Source: CAYSYY01 sp964576115 [NCBI: uncultured Gemmatimonadota bacterium] | Lineage (GTDB): Bacteria > Blakebacterota > Blakebacteria > Blakebacterales | Direction: 5' to 3' | NCBI GenBank assembly: GCA_964576115.1 | Contig: CAZNUA010000001.1 | Location: 1 to 42,805, forward strand | Length of the DNA: 42,805 bases | Part shown: positions 1-7,568 of the stretch, one piece after another | How positions within the stretch are numbered: the stretch's first letter is position 1 | Layout of the letters: each line of letters starts with the position of its first letter | The notes under the pieces: generated by a model | What the model was told of the DNA's origin: nothing | Databases searched by the model: none | Seen by the model: only the letters and a program-made list of their open reading frames with translations | Translations under genes and position numbers: made by a program

Positions 1-2
1 AC

Positions 3-170
3 CGGGTCCGGGCCCTGGCCGTCACGGCCGGCGGCCAGAGCGGCGACCCGGCCTCGCCCCACTTCGACGACCAGGCCGTACGCTACGCCACCGGTGACCT
101 GCGGCCGGTCTATTTCTACCCCGAGCAGCTCGAAGGGCACACTGAACGCACCTATCACCCCGGGGGATGA
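3..170 (+). CDS. C-terminal end of a penicillin acylase family (S45) hydrolase, partial
   Basis: The window opens inside a gene; 55 codons remain before the TGA at 168-170. The visible tail reads GGQSGDPASPHFDDQA, then a YATGDLRPVYF stretch. The GGQSGDP..SPHFDDQ block is the conserved C-terminal signature of penicillin acylase/acyl-homoserine lactone acylase Ntn-hydrolases, periplasmic enzymes that cleave amide bonds of acylated amines. The catalytic N-terminal Ser of the beta chain lies outside the window, so activity cannot be judged. It converges on the C69 dipeptidase downstream, also an Ntn-type amidohydrolase. The family call is strong; the substrate is unknown. Confidence 0.8.
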   Translation, partial: RVRALAVTAGGQSGDPASPHFDDQAVRYATGDLRPVYFYPEQLEGHTERTYHPGG

Positions 171-400
171 CGTTGGATCTGTAGCTCAAGTTTCATTCTC
201 ACGGTGGAAGTCAGCAACCTACCACCTGAATCATCGATACCTGCCGGAAGGCGGATACCCACCCTGGTTCCGTCTGTGACAGCCTTCAATCGGGCTCCCA
301 GACCGTAATGCAGGCACCATGAATCTGTGCGTTTATCCACGACCAGATGTTCTCATCGTGGGTGACCGGGAGATGAGAGTCGAGTAACCCGAAAGCAGCT
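171..400. other. Intergenic gap between convergent genes
   Basis: This 230-base stretch lies between two converging genes. I see no convincing reading frame, tRNA or strong terminator hairpin in it. Short open frames on both strands show no recognisable protein and no ribosome-binding site. Confidence 0.5.
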
Positions 401-1876
401 TCACCGTATGTATCTGGAGATCAGCCTCTCAGCCAACTGGTGCCATCTTTTCAGTACCGTTTCCCCGCAGGAAATGGAGTATTCAGTCAAATATCGGCAG
501 GCTATGTCAGGATCCGATTCCAACATGTGGACGGCCGTCGTTTCCACGGCGGATTGTATCCCGATGAACCCTTCCTCAATGGCGGATTGTTCGGCCTGAA
601 TGTCGGTTTTCATCCGATCGTAGTGCAGATCGGCAAAATTGGCCACGAAGTTGATCGTCCACCAGGCAGAATCCCATGAAAACTTCTCTCTGTCTGCCCG
701 GGCATATGCCTCCGGTACGCGGTCGATCCCGCAGTAGAAAGGAGCGTAGCAGGAGAAATAGGTGTCATCGGGCGAATACCAGAGCACTCCCCCCACCGGA
801 TCGGGCAGGTGCGAACGCGACTGGGTCACAATGGAAAATGATGTTATCGGGGTCGAGATACCGCGTTCGGATCTCCTCTGGTTGGGACTTCCGAAGGCAC
901 CCGCATTTTCACCCGTCGTCATGTCAAAGTCCGTACCCTCGTAATGATCGCGCAGCAGGCCGAAAACAGCCCGGGTGTCGAGCCCGGCATCCGGCCGGAC
1001 GCTGAGCGGGTAGCGCCGGGCGTTTTCTACCCCACGGGCATAATCGGGTGACAGGTCAAGCGAGGGAGCCGCCCGTCTCAGAATGCTCCAGACCCGCATG
1101 GCGCAGGTCTTTTTCTTGCGCTCGGATGCAGGATCATAGGCATTGCTGAAATTGAACGGGCCGTCTTCATCGGAAGAGAAACCCATCTCCCGGGCAAAAG
1201 AGATGACATCACGGGAGTAAAGACAGTTCTCTGGATCATTCAGGGGAAATTCACCGATCCTGGACTGGTTGGCGTGGCAGGAGACATGCCCGTCCGGGAT
1301 CCGCACCGCTACCCATACGGCACCGGTCCGGTCGTGCCCGGTGCCGATGATCTCCAATAACCAGGCCTCGTTCTTGTCACCAATGGAGATCGACTCTCCG
1401 GGAGACCGATAACCATACTCATTCGCCAGCTGTCCGATTGTCTCAATGGCCTCTCGGGCGGTTCGCGACCTCTGCAGGGCAAGGGTCATCAGATCTGCGT
1501 AATGAAGGCCATTTTCGTTGCTCAAACCCGAACGGCCGCCGAAGGTGGTCTCTCCGATCGAGAGTTGATACTCGTTGATATGTCCGATCCCATTGGAGGC
1601 CAGGACGGCGAAGGTATGCGGGATCTGCGCCACACTCACGTTCCCGCGGGAATCAGCGAGGTCGGCGATGGAGCCGGGTTCATGGTCAGCAGCTTCGATC
1701 AGCATCAGCTGTGAAGCGAAAGGTGCGTCACAGGTGTAACAGATGTTCACCGAGCCGGTTGCGGACGCGCCCCTGGTCACGATCAGGTTCGTGCAGGAAT
1801 CCCCCGGATCCTGGGCGAATGACACGGTTGAACAAAGCGATAGCAGAAGGATCGTCGGGAGAGCTGATTTTTTCAT
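401..1876 (-). CDS. Exported C69 family dipeptidase (Ntn hydrolase)
   Basis: This 491-residue protein belongs to the C69 (PepD-like) dipeptidases, which cleave dipeptides with an N-terminal cysteine nucleophile exposed by processing. A signal peptide occupies residues 1-21 (MKKSALPTILLLSL, cleavage near FAQ-D). It is followed by SCTNLIVTRGAS, in which Cys28 is the predicted nucleophile. The NGIGHINEYQLSIGETT and GLHYADLMTLAL blocks match the family core, and the length is normal. The ATG at 1874-1876 has an AAGGA Shine-Dalgarno sequence. The signal peptide makes it periplasmic or secreted, fitting the other exported amidohydrolases of the window. It is transcribed alone, convergent with the acylase. 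Activation requires removal of residues before Cys28; the short gap between the signal cleavage site and Cys28 suggests a short propeptide. Confidence 0.88.
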   Translation of the reverse strand: MKKSALPTILLLSLCSTVSFAQDPGDSCTNLIVTRGASATGSVNICYTCDAPFASQLMLIEAADHEPGSIADLADSRGNVSVAQIPHTFAVLASNGIGHINEYQLSIGETTFGGRSGLSNENGLHYADLMTLALQRSRTAREAIETIGQLANEYGYRSPGESISIGDKNEAWLLEIIGTGHDRTGAVWVAVRIPDGHVSCHANQSRIGEFPLNDPENCLYSRDVISFAREMGFSSDEDGPFNFSNAYDPASERKKKTCAMRVWSILRRAAPSLDLSPDYARGVENARRYPLSVRPDAGLDTRAVFGLLRDHYEGTDFDMTTGENAGAFGSPNQRRSERGISTPITSFSIVTQSRSHLPDPVGGVLWYSPDDTYFSCYAPFYCGIDRVPEAYARADREKFSWDSAWWTINFVANFADLHYDRMKTDIQAEQSAIEEGFIGIQSAVETTAVHMLESDPDIACRYLTEYSISCGETVLKRWHQLAERLISRYIR

Positions 1877-2004
1877 CGTGGGTATTCCTTGGGATTATCT
1901 GTCAGTCTCTTTGTGTCATCGGTCAGCCCCTGTCCGAGCCGGTGACCAGGCACAGGCGTCAAACATCAATTCAGCTGTCGCTCAATATACTCTTGTTCCT
2001 GGAA

Positions 2005-2067
2005 CCGGGGATTGAAGAAGGCATCGAGGCCACTGACGATGAGCACAACATCCAGATTGGCGGCCAG
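2005..2067 (-). pseudogene. Decayed rsgA fragment
   Basis: Read on the minus strand, this stretch encodes LAANLDVVLIVSGLDAFFNP, nearly the same as LAANLDVVLIVSGLDDDFNP in the intact rsgA (bases 2956-3018). By hand alignment 52 of 63 bases match. Weaker in-frame similarity continues upstream: DAATAR-stop-S against GEATSRQV, so a stop codon replaces the Gln. Downstream the frame runs on as FQEQEYIERQLN and stops. There is no start codon, GTPase motif or zinc site. I read it as the leftover of a second rsgA copy or of a partial duplication. It lies 951 bases from the matching part of the functional gene, in the same orientation. Confidence 0.7.
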
Positions 2068-2101
2068 GCTCTATCGGGCGGTCGCCGCATCGGCCGTCTG
2101 A

Positions 2102-2128
2102 TGCCCGGCAGCACCCGCCCGTGATCTG
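2102..2128 (-). repeat. Intergenic repeat, copy A
   Basis: The plus strand carries CCCGGCAGCACCCG, then CCCGTGATCTGTT. The same sequence with two substitutions occurs at about 6367-6392 (copy B). A CCGCATC block precedes both copies at similar distance. Both copies lie upstream of minus-strand genes encoding exported proteins. The function is unknown; a dispersed element or shared regulatory sequence are both possible. Confidence 0.45.
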
Positions 2129-2268
2129 TTATCCGCAGTGATTACAGCGGTTGGGTACCAGAAACGTTCACGATGTCCGACATCCGTGCCCGGGATCAGC
2201 GGGTACGGCCCGGCCGGTCATCCTCGCGACACCCGTCGACTGAGAAAAACGGCGGTTGAGGTGAGGCC

Positions 2269-3369
2269 CTACTCCCGCCGCTTCCGCATCAGCCGTTTCA
2301 CCTCTTTCTGCAGCCGGGCGATCCGTTTGCCCTCGGCTTCGCGGGCGATCGGATCCTCTCTGCGGGCCTGCCAGGCCAGTTCCTTGCGGAGTTTGTAGTA
2401 ACTCTCGAGTCTTTCCCGACTGATCTCCCCCCGCTCGACCGCCGCCAGGACCGCGCACCCCGGCTCGTGCTCGTGGGTGCAGTCGGCGAAGCGGCACTCC
2501 CCGGCCAGGGCGGCGATCTCATCGAAGGCATGCTCGGCTGAGATCCCCTCGGACCAGAGCTGCACTTCTCGCAGGCCGGGGGTGTCGATGAGGAGCCCGC
2601 CGCCGGGGATGCGGTGCAGTTCCCGGCGGGTGGTAACATGCCGGCCCCGGGAATCGTCGGCCCGGACGGCACCGGTGGCGACCTGCTCGCGCCCCAGGAG
2701 CCGGTTGATGAGGGTGGATTTGCCCACCCCCGAGGATCCCAGCAGAGCCCCGGTCATCCCGGCCGGGATGACCCGGCGCACTTCCTCCACCCCGTCACCC
2801 AGCAGAGCACTCATGACGAGCACCCGGCGCCCGCCCGCCACCGCGTCGGTCGCGGAGAGGTGAGCCGGCAGATCGCGGCACAGATCCATCTTGTTCAGCA
2901 CGAAGATCGGCTCGGCTCCGCCCGCCTCGGTCATCAGGCGATAGCGTTCCAGGCGCCGGGGATTGAAGTCATCGTCCAGACCGCTGACGATGAGCACGAC
3001 ATCCAGGTTGGCAGCCAGCACCTGGCGCGAAGTCGCCTCTCCGGCGGCCTGCCGGGCGAAGACGGTGCGCCGGGGAACAACGGCGTGGATGTCGGCCGCC
3101 CGCTCGTCGGGACGCACGTCAGCCACCACCCAGTCTCCCACCACGGGAAAATCGCCTGGACTGTCAGCCTGGTGACGGAAGCGCCCGGTGACCCGGGCGG
3201 CCATATCTCCCTCCCCGGTCAGCAGGATATACCGTTCCCGGTGCTGAACCGCCACCCGGGCGGGGATATACTCCTCCCCCACCGCGGCCCGAAAGGCTTC
3301 GGCCCACGCTTCATCCCACCCCAGGTCGATCAGGGATTGTGGTAAAATTGATTCTCCCGCTGTATGCAT
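2269..3369 (-). CDS. rsgA: Ribosome small-subunit-dependent GTPase RsgA
   Basis: RsgA is a cytoplasmic circularly permuted GTPase that helps mature and check the 30S ribosomal subunit. From the chosen ATG at 3367-3369 it is 366 residues. An OB-fold-like N-terminal part is followed by the permuted motif order: NKMD (about 159-162), the P-loop GSSGVGKS (211-218), a DDSRGRHVTT switch region, then DTPG (262-265). The C-terminal zinc site is complete: Cys292, Cys297, His299 and Cys305, in the CRFADCTHEHEPGC motif. A GTG 129 bases upstream would add 43 unusual residues. I prefer the ATG because the homologous region begins near LIDLGWDEAW, although its GGGAG ribosome site sits very close to the start. 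A decayed partial copy lies downstream. Confidence 0.95.
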   Translation of the reverse strand: MHTAGESILPQSLIDLGWDEAWAEAFRAAVGEEYIPARVAVQHRERYILLTGEGDMAARVTGRFRHQADSPGDFPVVGDWVVADVRPDERAADIHAVVPRRTVFARQAAGEATSRQVLAANLDVVLIVSGLDDDFNPRRLERYRLMTEAGGAEPIFVLNKMDLCRDLPAHLSATDAVAGGRRVLVMSALLGDGVEEVRRVIPAGMTGALLGSSGVGKSTLINRLLGREQVATGAVRADDSRGRHVTTRRELHRIPGGGLLIDTPGLREVQLWSEGISAEHAFDEIAALAGECRFADCTHEHEPGCAVLAAVERGEISRERLESYYKLRKELAWQARREDPIAREAEGKRIARLQKEVKRLMRKRRE

Positions 3370-3551
3370 GACTCCCGGAACGTAAACATATCGCTCCGCG
3401 ATGACGATGTCATTCGAGTGCCGATGCGTTATGTCTGCCGGGTTTGGAACCGAAGCCCCTTCGAACGCCGGACGGAGGGGAAGGTCCCGAAAGAACACCT
3501 CGTCCGATGGAGGAAACCCTTGCGTATATCAATTGAAAAGGGAGCGATATC

Positions 3552-4037
3552 ATGGGGAAAACGATGACCAGATGGGGTGTCGGGCCGAAATTTACAGCCA
3601 TATCCATTGCATATTCAGTGATTATTTATACGATACATTTTTTATGTTTTCCTCAACTGACTTTCATCATCATATCCAGGTCAATAGATCTGGCCCTGGG
3701 CATTTTCTGTGTCATTCTCGGGATTCCGATCTTTGTCCTGCCCGCGCTTACGATCCATGAGTGTTTTAACCAGGGTGAACTCTGTACCAGGGGTGTGTAT
3801 TCGTTCATCAGACATCCCATTTACGGCGCCTGGATTGTATTCATCATTCCAGGAACAACCCTCATTTCCGGTTCGATTATCAGCATCACGATTCCGATCT
3901 TCATGTACTGCGCATTCAGAATATTGATCGTCGATGAAGAACGATATCTCGAGCATCAATTCGGCAGCGAGTACCTGGAATACAAAGAGAGCGTCGGCGC
4001 TGTATTTCCAAAACTCACACGGCGAACATCGGAATGA
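3552..4037 (+). CDS. Isoprenylcysteine carboxyl methyltransferase-like membrane protein
   Basis: This 161-residue integral membrane protein has about four hydrophobic segments and the C-terminal signature of the isoprenylcysteine carboxyl methyltransferase/phospholipid methyltransferase-like superfamily. The signature is GVYSFIRHPIYGAW, then DEERYLEHQFGSEYLEY. The Arg-His-Pro and the Glu residues of the last block form the S-adenosylmethionine-binding region in characterised relatives. Bacterial members methylate diverse or unknown substrates, so no substrate can be named. The ATG has a good GGGAG site. The reading frame is visibly poorer in G and C than its neighbours, with many ATT, ATA and TTT codons, which suggests recent acquisition. 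A second, GC-rich member lies at 16782-17336. Confidence 0.8.
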   Translation: MGKTMTRWGVGPKFTAISIAYSVIIYTIHFLCFPQLTFIIISRSIDLALGIFCVILGIPIFVLPALTIHECFNQGELCTRGVYSFIRHPIYGAWIVFIIPGTTLISGSIISITIPIFMYCAFRILIVDEERYLEHQFGSEYLEYKESVGAVFPKLTRRTSE

Positions 4038-4094
4038 GGGTTATGCGATGTCGGCCTCACCAGAGGAGACGGAGCAGAATCGGGGGGATGACAG

Positions 4095-4691
4095 TCATCT
4101 GCCGACCTGTTCGGGAAGACCGACCGGATGAGGAGGTGGAGTAGGTTTAAGCTCAACGAACTCTTCCTGACCCAGATGATCCAGCAGTTGCCGCCACTGC
4201 TCCGCGGTCAATCCCTGGGGGTACCGGCAGTACAGTCCGATCTCGGCCCGGTCCCCGTTGACGATGGGATGCTCGAAATCAACCGGGGGCATCCCTGTAC
4301 TCAGGCCGTAGATCGTACCCGCCATCCCCACCACAGCGATAACGGACCACACCGGGTACCCGGTCTGAATGCCAGCCTCGATCACGGCAAGCTCGAGAGA
4401 AACGGTTGGAACGCCGAGCAGGAATCGTCCGAGCCCGGAGAGACCCGTACGCCGATAGGCCTGAATGCTGACACTCCGGACGTCAGAAAGAGGTGCAGCG
4501 CACACGGCCTGGTTCAGGAGAACGAAAAGCTCCACGTCATTGATAGCCAGCAGCTCGACAGTGTATTGGATATTGCCTGTCAGGACGATCCGGGCCGTTT
4601 CGCCGGTACTGCTGTCCGGATTCACCGGTATGATGTGCGCACACGAGCAGATCAGCCCGGCACTCAGAGCGAGCATGAGAGAGCGTTTCAT
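4095..4691 (-). CDS. Lipoprotein of unknown function
   Basis: The 198-residue product starts MKRSLMLALSAGLICSCAH, a lipoprotein signal ending in a Cys, so it is probably anchored in the envelope. A beta-rich segment (ELLAINDVELFVLLN, then PLSDVRSVSIQAYRR) is followed by a hydrophobic stretch around VWSVIAVVGMAGTIYGLS. The C-terminus contains Pro-rich TPPPHP. I do not recognise the family. Its ATG overlaps the stop codon of the upstream lipoprotein gene by four bases (ATGA), so the two are translationally coupled and probably act together. It converges with the methyltransferase-like gene. Confidence 0.75.
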   Translation of the reverse strand: MKRSLMLALSAGLICSCAHIIPVNPDSSTGETARIVLTGNIQYTVELLAINDVELFVLLNQAVCAAPLSDVRSVSIQAYRRTGLSGLGRFLLGVPTVSLELAVIEAGIQTGYPVWSVIAVVGMAGTIYGLSTGMPPVDFEHPIVNGDRAEIGLYCRYPQGLTAEQWRQLLDHLGQEEFVELKPTPPPHPVGLPEQVGR

Positions 4692-6292
4692 CGCCGCTTC
4701 CCCCCTTCCAGAACAGTCCGGGTGGCGAAGAATCTCGATTCATAGACTTCTTTCTGGTTCAGCCACATCTCAGCGGCACGCCTGATGGCGGCGTCATTCA
4801 GGGCAAAGGGGGCCGGTGTTCCACCGGCCGAACAGGTTTCAAGCCAGGCCTGGCGGATCCACTCGACGTAGTAGCCACCCGAATGCAGGAAAGCGGTCCG
4901 TTTTCCAACCGCCGGTTCGGGTCCGACTTCGAACGACAGCCGCCAGGTATCGGCAGGTCGTGAGACGAGGTACTGCTCATCACGTGCATGAAGCACGTCA
5001 CTCCGGAGAGGCAGAGCAGACCCGTTGGTTCCCCGCAGTTCACTGCACCTGACGGTTCGTATCTCGTAGTTATCGCAGGAGTCGAAACTGATGCCGATCC
5101 AGTCCAGCCTGACGTGGTCGGGCAGGAAGCTGAACCGGAGGTGCGCCTCTTCATCGCCAGCAACCGGGACGGTGAAAGCCACCTGGCGCCATGCGATCGG
5201 GCCCGTGTCATCGACGAAAGCGACCTCGCGGGCATCCGTCTCATCCAGGAGTTCGACTCTGATCCCGAAGTACCTCCGGTAGTCGGAGTACACTCCGAAG
5301 GCATAGAGAGGATCGGCCATCTCGACTCCGATCCAGTCCACGGCCGCAGCACCCTGTTCGCCCAGCGCCAGATCGTAGAATTCCACCGTGTGGAACAGGG
5401 TGTTCCGGAAACGGAGCGCCACGATCATGCTGTCGGCCGAAGCCGGGGCCGGTACCGTGACATCGACCCAGTCCCTGACCACCTCCCGGGTGAGTTCCTG
5501 CACCAGGGAGATATCGCTCTGATACCAGAGCTGATCCCGCTTCTCCAGGAACGGTGCGACATCGCGTCCATCACGAGAACGCATCTGCAGCGAGGGGATC
5601 TCTTCCCCCAGGAGCAGTACCTGTTCTTTCTCCTCGGGAAACTGCCGGTTGCGCGGAAAGGCCTCGAACGAGGCCGGATGATCGACGACGAGCAGTTCCA
5701 GGAAGTTGATGTAATGAGTTTCGAAAGCCTCGTTGCGAACCTCGAGGATCAGCCGGCCCTCGCTGGGTTGCGCACCGTTGATCCAATCCAGATCGTCGGT
5801 CTCGAGGGCTTCGGAAACGCTGTACGAAAAGCACTCCGCCTGCAACGAGACGGTATCGGCCTCAGCGGTGTAGATTGTCGGACACGAACCGAAGAAGTAT
5901 TTGTGGATTTCCTCATTCGTGATCGCACCCAGGAACACTGCGGCAGAAGCAAGCGTCGCCAGGGGCGGACCCGCCTCAAGTTCCACTCGGTAGTATTCGA
6001 GGAAGGCGATCTCATCGATCGGTATCGTTACAACCGGCTCCGCATCCTCGCGGAACAGATCGTAGAGCATCCCATTTCCGCGGACTCCAACACCCTGGTC
6101 ATAGATCAATCCGTCGGGGAACACACCGACCGAACCATCGAAGCGGTGTACTTTCGTGGGCGAGTTGACGGTTTGCGATTCACCGCTGAATTCCAGCCGG
6201 GTGGCGCGTTGCCGGGTATAGGCACAGGAGGTGAAGGCCAGGGCACCGAGCAGAAGACCGTTGAGGACCAAGACAGCAATACGTTTTCTCAT
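4688..6292 (-). CDS. Large lipoprotein with SCPT-Y motif, unknown function
   Basis: From the ATG at 6290-6292, which has a GAGG ribosome site, the protein is 534 residues. A longer in-frame start at 6436 would put 48 atypical Cys-rich residues before an obvious lipoprotein signal (MRKRIAVLVLNGLLLGALAF, lipid-modified Cys at 24). A conserved-looking core follows: FGSCPTIYTAEADTVSLQAE, then SEALETDDLDW and RNEAFETHYINFLELLVVDH. I associate this SCPT-Y / LE-DD / NEA-ETH pattern with large uncharacterised envelope proteins of environmental bacteria, but cannot name a function. The rest looks beta-rich, like carbohydrate-binding or sandwich domains. It heads a two-gene operon with the downstream lipoprotein (ATGA overlap). 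Confidence 0.78.
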   Translation of the reverse strand: MRKRIAVLVLNGLLLGALAFTSCAYTRQRATRLEFSGESQTVNSPTKVHRFDGSVGVFPDGLIYDQGVGVRGNGMLYDLFREDAEPVVTIPIDEIAFLEYYRVELEAGPPLATLASAAVFLGAITNEEIHKYFFGSCPTIYTAEADTVSLQAECFSYSVSEALETDDLDWINGAQPSEGRLILEVRNEAFETHYINFLELLVVDHPASFEAFPRNRQFPEEKEQVLLLGEEIPSLQMRSRDGRDVAPFLEKRDQLWYQSDISLVQELTREVVRDWVDVTVPAPASADSMIVALRFRNTLFHTVEFYDLALGEQGAAAVDWIGVEMADPLYAFGVYSDYRRYFGIRVELLDETDAREVAFVDDTGPIAWRQVAFTVPVAGDEEAHLRFSFLPDHVRLDWIGISFDSCDNYEIRTVRCSELRGTNGSALPLRSDVLHARDEQYLVSRPADTWRLSFEVGPEPAVGKRTAFLHSGGYYVEWIRQAWLETCSAGGTPAPFALNDAAIRRAAEMWLNQKEVYESRFFATRTVLEGGKRR

Positions 6293-6730
6293 CGCGGTAT
6301 CCTCACACGTCTGGCGACAGGACACGTACCGCGGCAGGCGTCTACCGCATCCAGGCGGCAGCGATACCCGGCAGCACCCGTCCGCGATCTGTTTGTCGCA
6401 CGAAACAACACGCAGAATCCATGCCAGCCCTCGCATCAGAGACCGGATTCCCGATAATCAGTTGTGCAGCGGGCGAAATGGCTGGTGTGAGAGCACAGGT
6501 GTGGAGGAAACCGTATCGGGGGAACATTTCTCCCCGAGAGTCATTTGTGCGGTTCCGGTGACAGTGCGTATCGCAGATGGGTAACAATACTTCAAAACCG
6601 GCGGTGCCAGTGCACCAGGGCAGATACGACGAAAGAACGGGCTGGCCATGTTCAGACCCGACAGAGTGTTTTCGATCCCGATAGAAATAACTACCATGAG
6701 AAAAGACATATACCCGGGAGAAAGCAAAAA
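6293..6730. other. Divergent intergenic region
   Basis: This is the 438-base promoter region between the minus-strand lipoprotein operon and the plus-strand DUF4197 gene. It contains repeat copy B. Its right end is AT-rich, with a 12-codon frame (6696-6734, MRKDIYPGESKK) whose TGA overlaps the ATG of the DUF4197 gene; it has no visible ribosome site. I see no RNA gene and no clear sigma-70 promoter. Confidence 0.45.
6367..6392 (-). repeat. Intergenic repeat, copy B
   Basis: This copy carries CCCGGCAGCACCCG followed by TCCGCGATCTGTT, matching copy A near 2102-2128 with two substitutions. It sits about 75 bases upstream of the lipoprotein start at 6292 and so could be within its promoter or leader region. 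Confidence 0.45.
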
Positions 6731-7495
6731 ATGAAACTGAACAGAAAATTGTTGCCGATCGTTACTGCCCTCACCCTTCTGACCGGCTGTGCCGAAGCCC
6801 TCGAGATGCTGGGATCGGTTGCATCGACTCCCCTCACCGAAGAAGAGGTGGGGAGGGGACTGAAGGAGGCGCTCATCACCGGGGCCAGGAAGGCGGCTGC
6901 CGAGCTGTCGGCAGAGGACGGCTACTACGGCGATACCGCCCTCAGGATACCCCTGCCCGACGAAGCCCGGGTCATCGTCGACAATATCTCCCGCCTGCCC
7001 GGGGGAAGGGATATGGTCGAGGACGTCATCCTCCGGATCAACCGGGCCGCCGAGGACGCCGCCAGAGAGGCGGCGCCGGTATTCGTGCGGGCAGTCACGG
7101 AGATGACCATCGCCGACGCCTTCGGGATCCTGCGGTGGGAAAACGATGCCGCGACCGAGTATCTGCGCCGGACGACCGGCGAGGACCTCTACGCCCTCTA
7201 CCAGCCGAAGATCGAAGCGTCCACCTCGAAGGAGATCGTTGGCAGTATCTCCACCGGCCAGGCGTGGGAATCCCTGACCGGTTCGTGGAACGATCTGGCC
7301 GACAGCGCCGTCGGGCGACTGGCTGGACTCACTGCAGTCAACACCGACCTGGATGATTTCCTCACCAGGAAGGCGCTGGAAGGACTCTTCGTCAAAATCG
7401 AAGAGGAAGAGCAGAATATCCGGACCGACGTCTCGGCCCGGGTCACACCTCTGCTCAGAAGGGTATTCGGCTCGCTCGATGGCGGTCAGGGCTGA
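6731..7495 (+). CDS. DUF4197 domain lipoprotein
   Basis: From the ATG at 6731, preceded by GGGAGAAAG, the protein is 254 residues. It begins MKLNRKLLPIVTALTLLTGC, a clear lipoprotein signal with the LTGC lipobox. The remainder matches the DUF4197 family: TPLTEEEVGRGLKEALITGA, IPLPDEARVI, then the helical EDAAREAAPVFVRAVTEMTI and LYALYQPKIEAS segments. The length is typical. DUF4197 proteins are small helical envelope lipoproteins of undetermined role found widely in Gram-negative bacteria. The following propeller lipoprotein lies 73 bases downstream on the same strand and may be co-transcribed. Confidence 0.85.
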   Translation: MKLNRKLLPIVTALTLLTGCAEALEMLGSVASTPLTEEEVGRGLKEALITGARKAAAELSAEDGYYGDTALRIPLPDEARVIVDNISRLPGGRDMVEDVILRINRAAEDAAREAAPVFVRAVTEMTIADAFGILRWENDAATEYLRRTTGEDLYALYQPKIEASTSKEIVGSISTGQAWESLTGSWNDLADSAVGRLAGLTAVNTDLDDFLTRKALEGLFVKIEEEEQNIRTDVSARVTPLLRRVFGSLDGGQG

Positions 7496-7568
7496 AACCG
7501 CCTGTCTCTCTGAACCTGCAGGGAGCAGGCAGGAACGGACGCGGGAATCTGCTGATGAGGCTCGTGTT

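Larger units (their letters stand above)
1877..2268. other. Intergenic region with rsgA remnant and repeat
   Basis: The gap between the C69 gene and rsgA, both on the minus strand, is 392 bases. It holds the rsgA-like remnant and repeat copy A listed separately, and no intact gene. On the minus strand just after the rsgA stop is a run of five T residues after GCCG (near 2255), which could help termination. I see only a weak stem before it. Confidence 0.5.

Noticed and set aside
2614-3345. 243-codon frame on the plus strand over rsgA
   Set aside because: It is a shadow of rsgA, whose GTPase and zinc motifs are complete on the other strand.
3370-3498. GTG start adding 43 residues to RsgA
   Set aside because: No good ribosome site and the extra residues do not fit the family's N-terminus; not fully excluded.
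4988-6457. Long open frame of 489 codons on the plus strand
   Set aside because: It lies antisense to the lipoprotein gene, has no signal, domain or ribosome site, and its residue composition (many Arg, Gly, Asp, His) is that of a shadow frame in GC-rich coding DNA.
6696-6734. 12-codon upstream ORF whose stop overlaps the DUF4197 start
   Set aside because: The ATGA overlap looks like coupling, but there is no ribosome site before it and the region is simply AT-rich. It is noted in the intergenic entry only.
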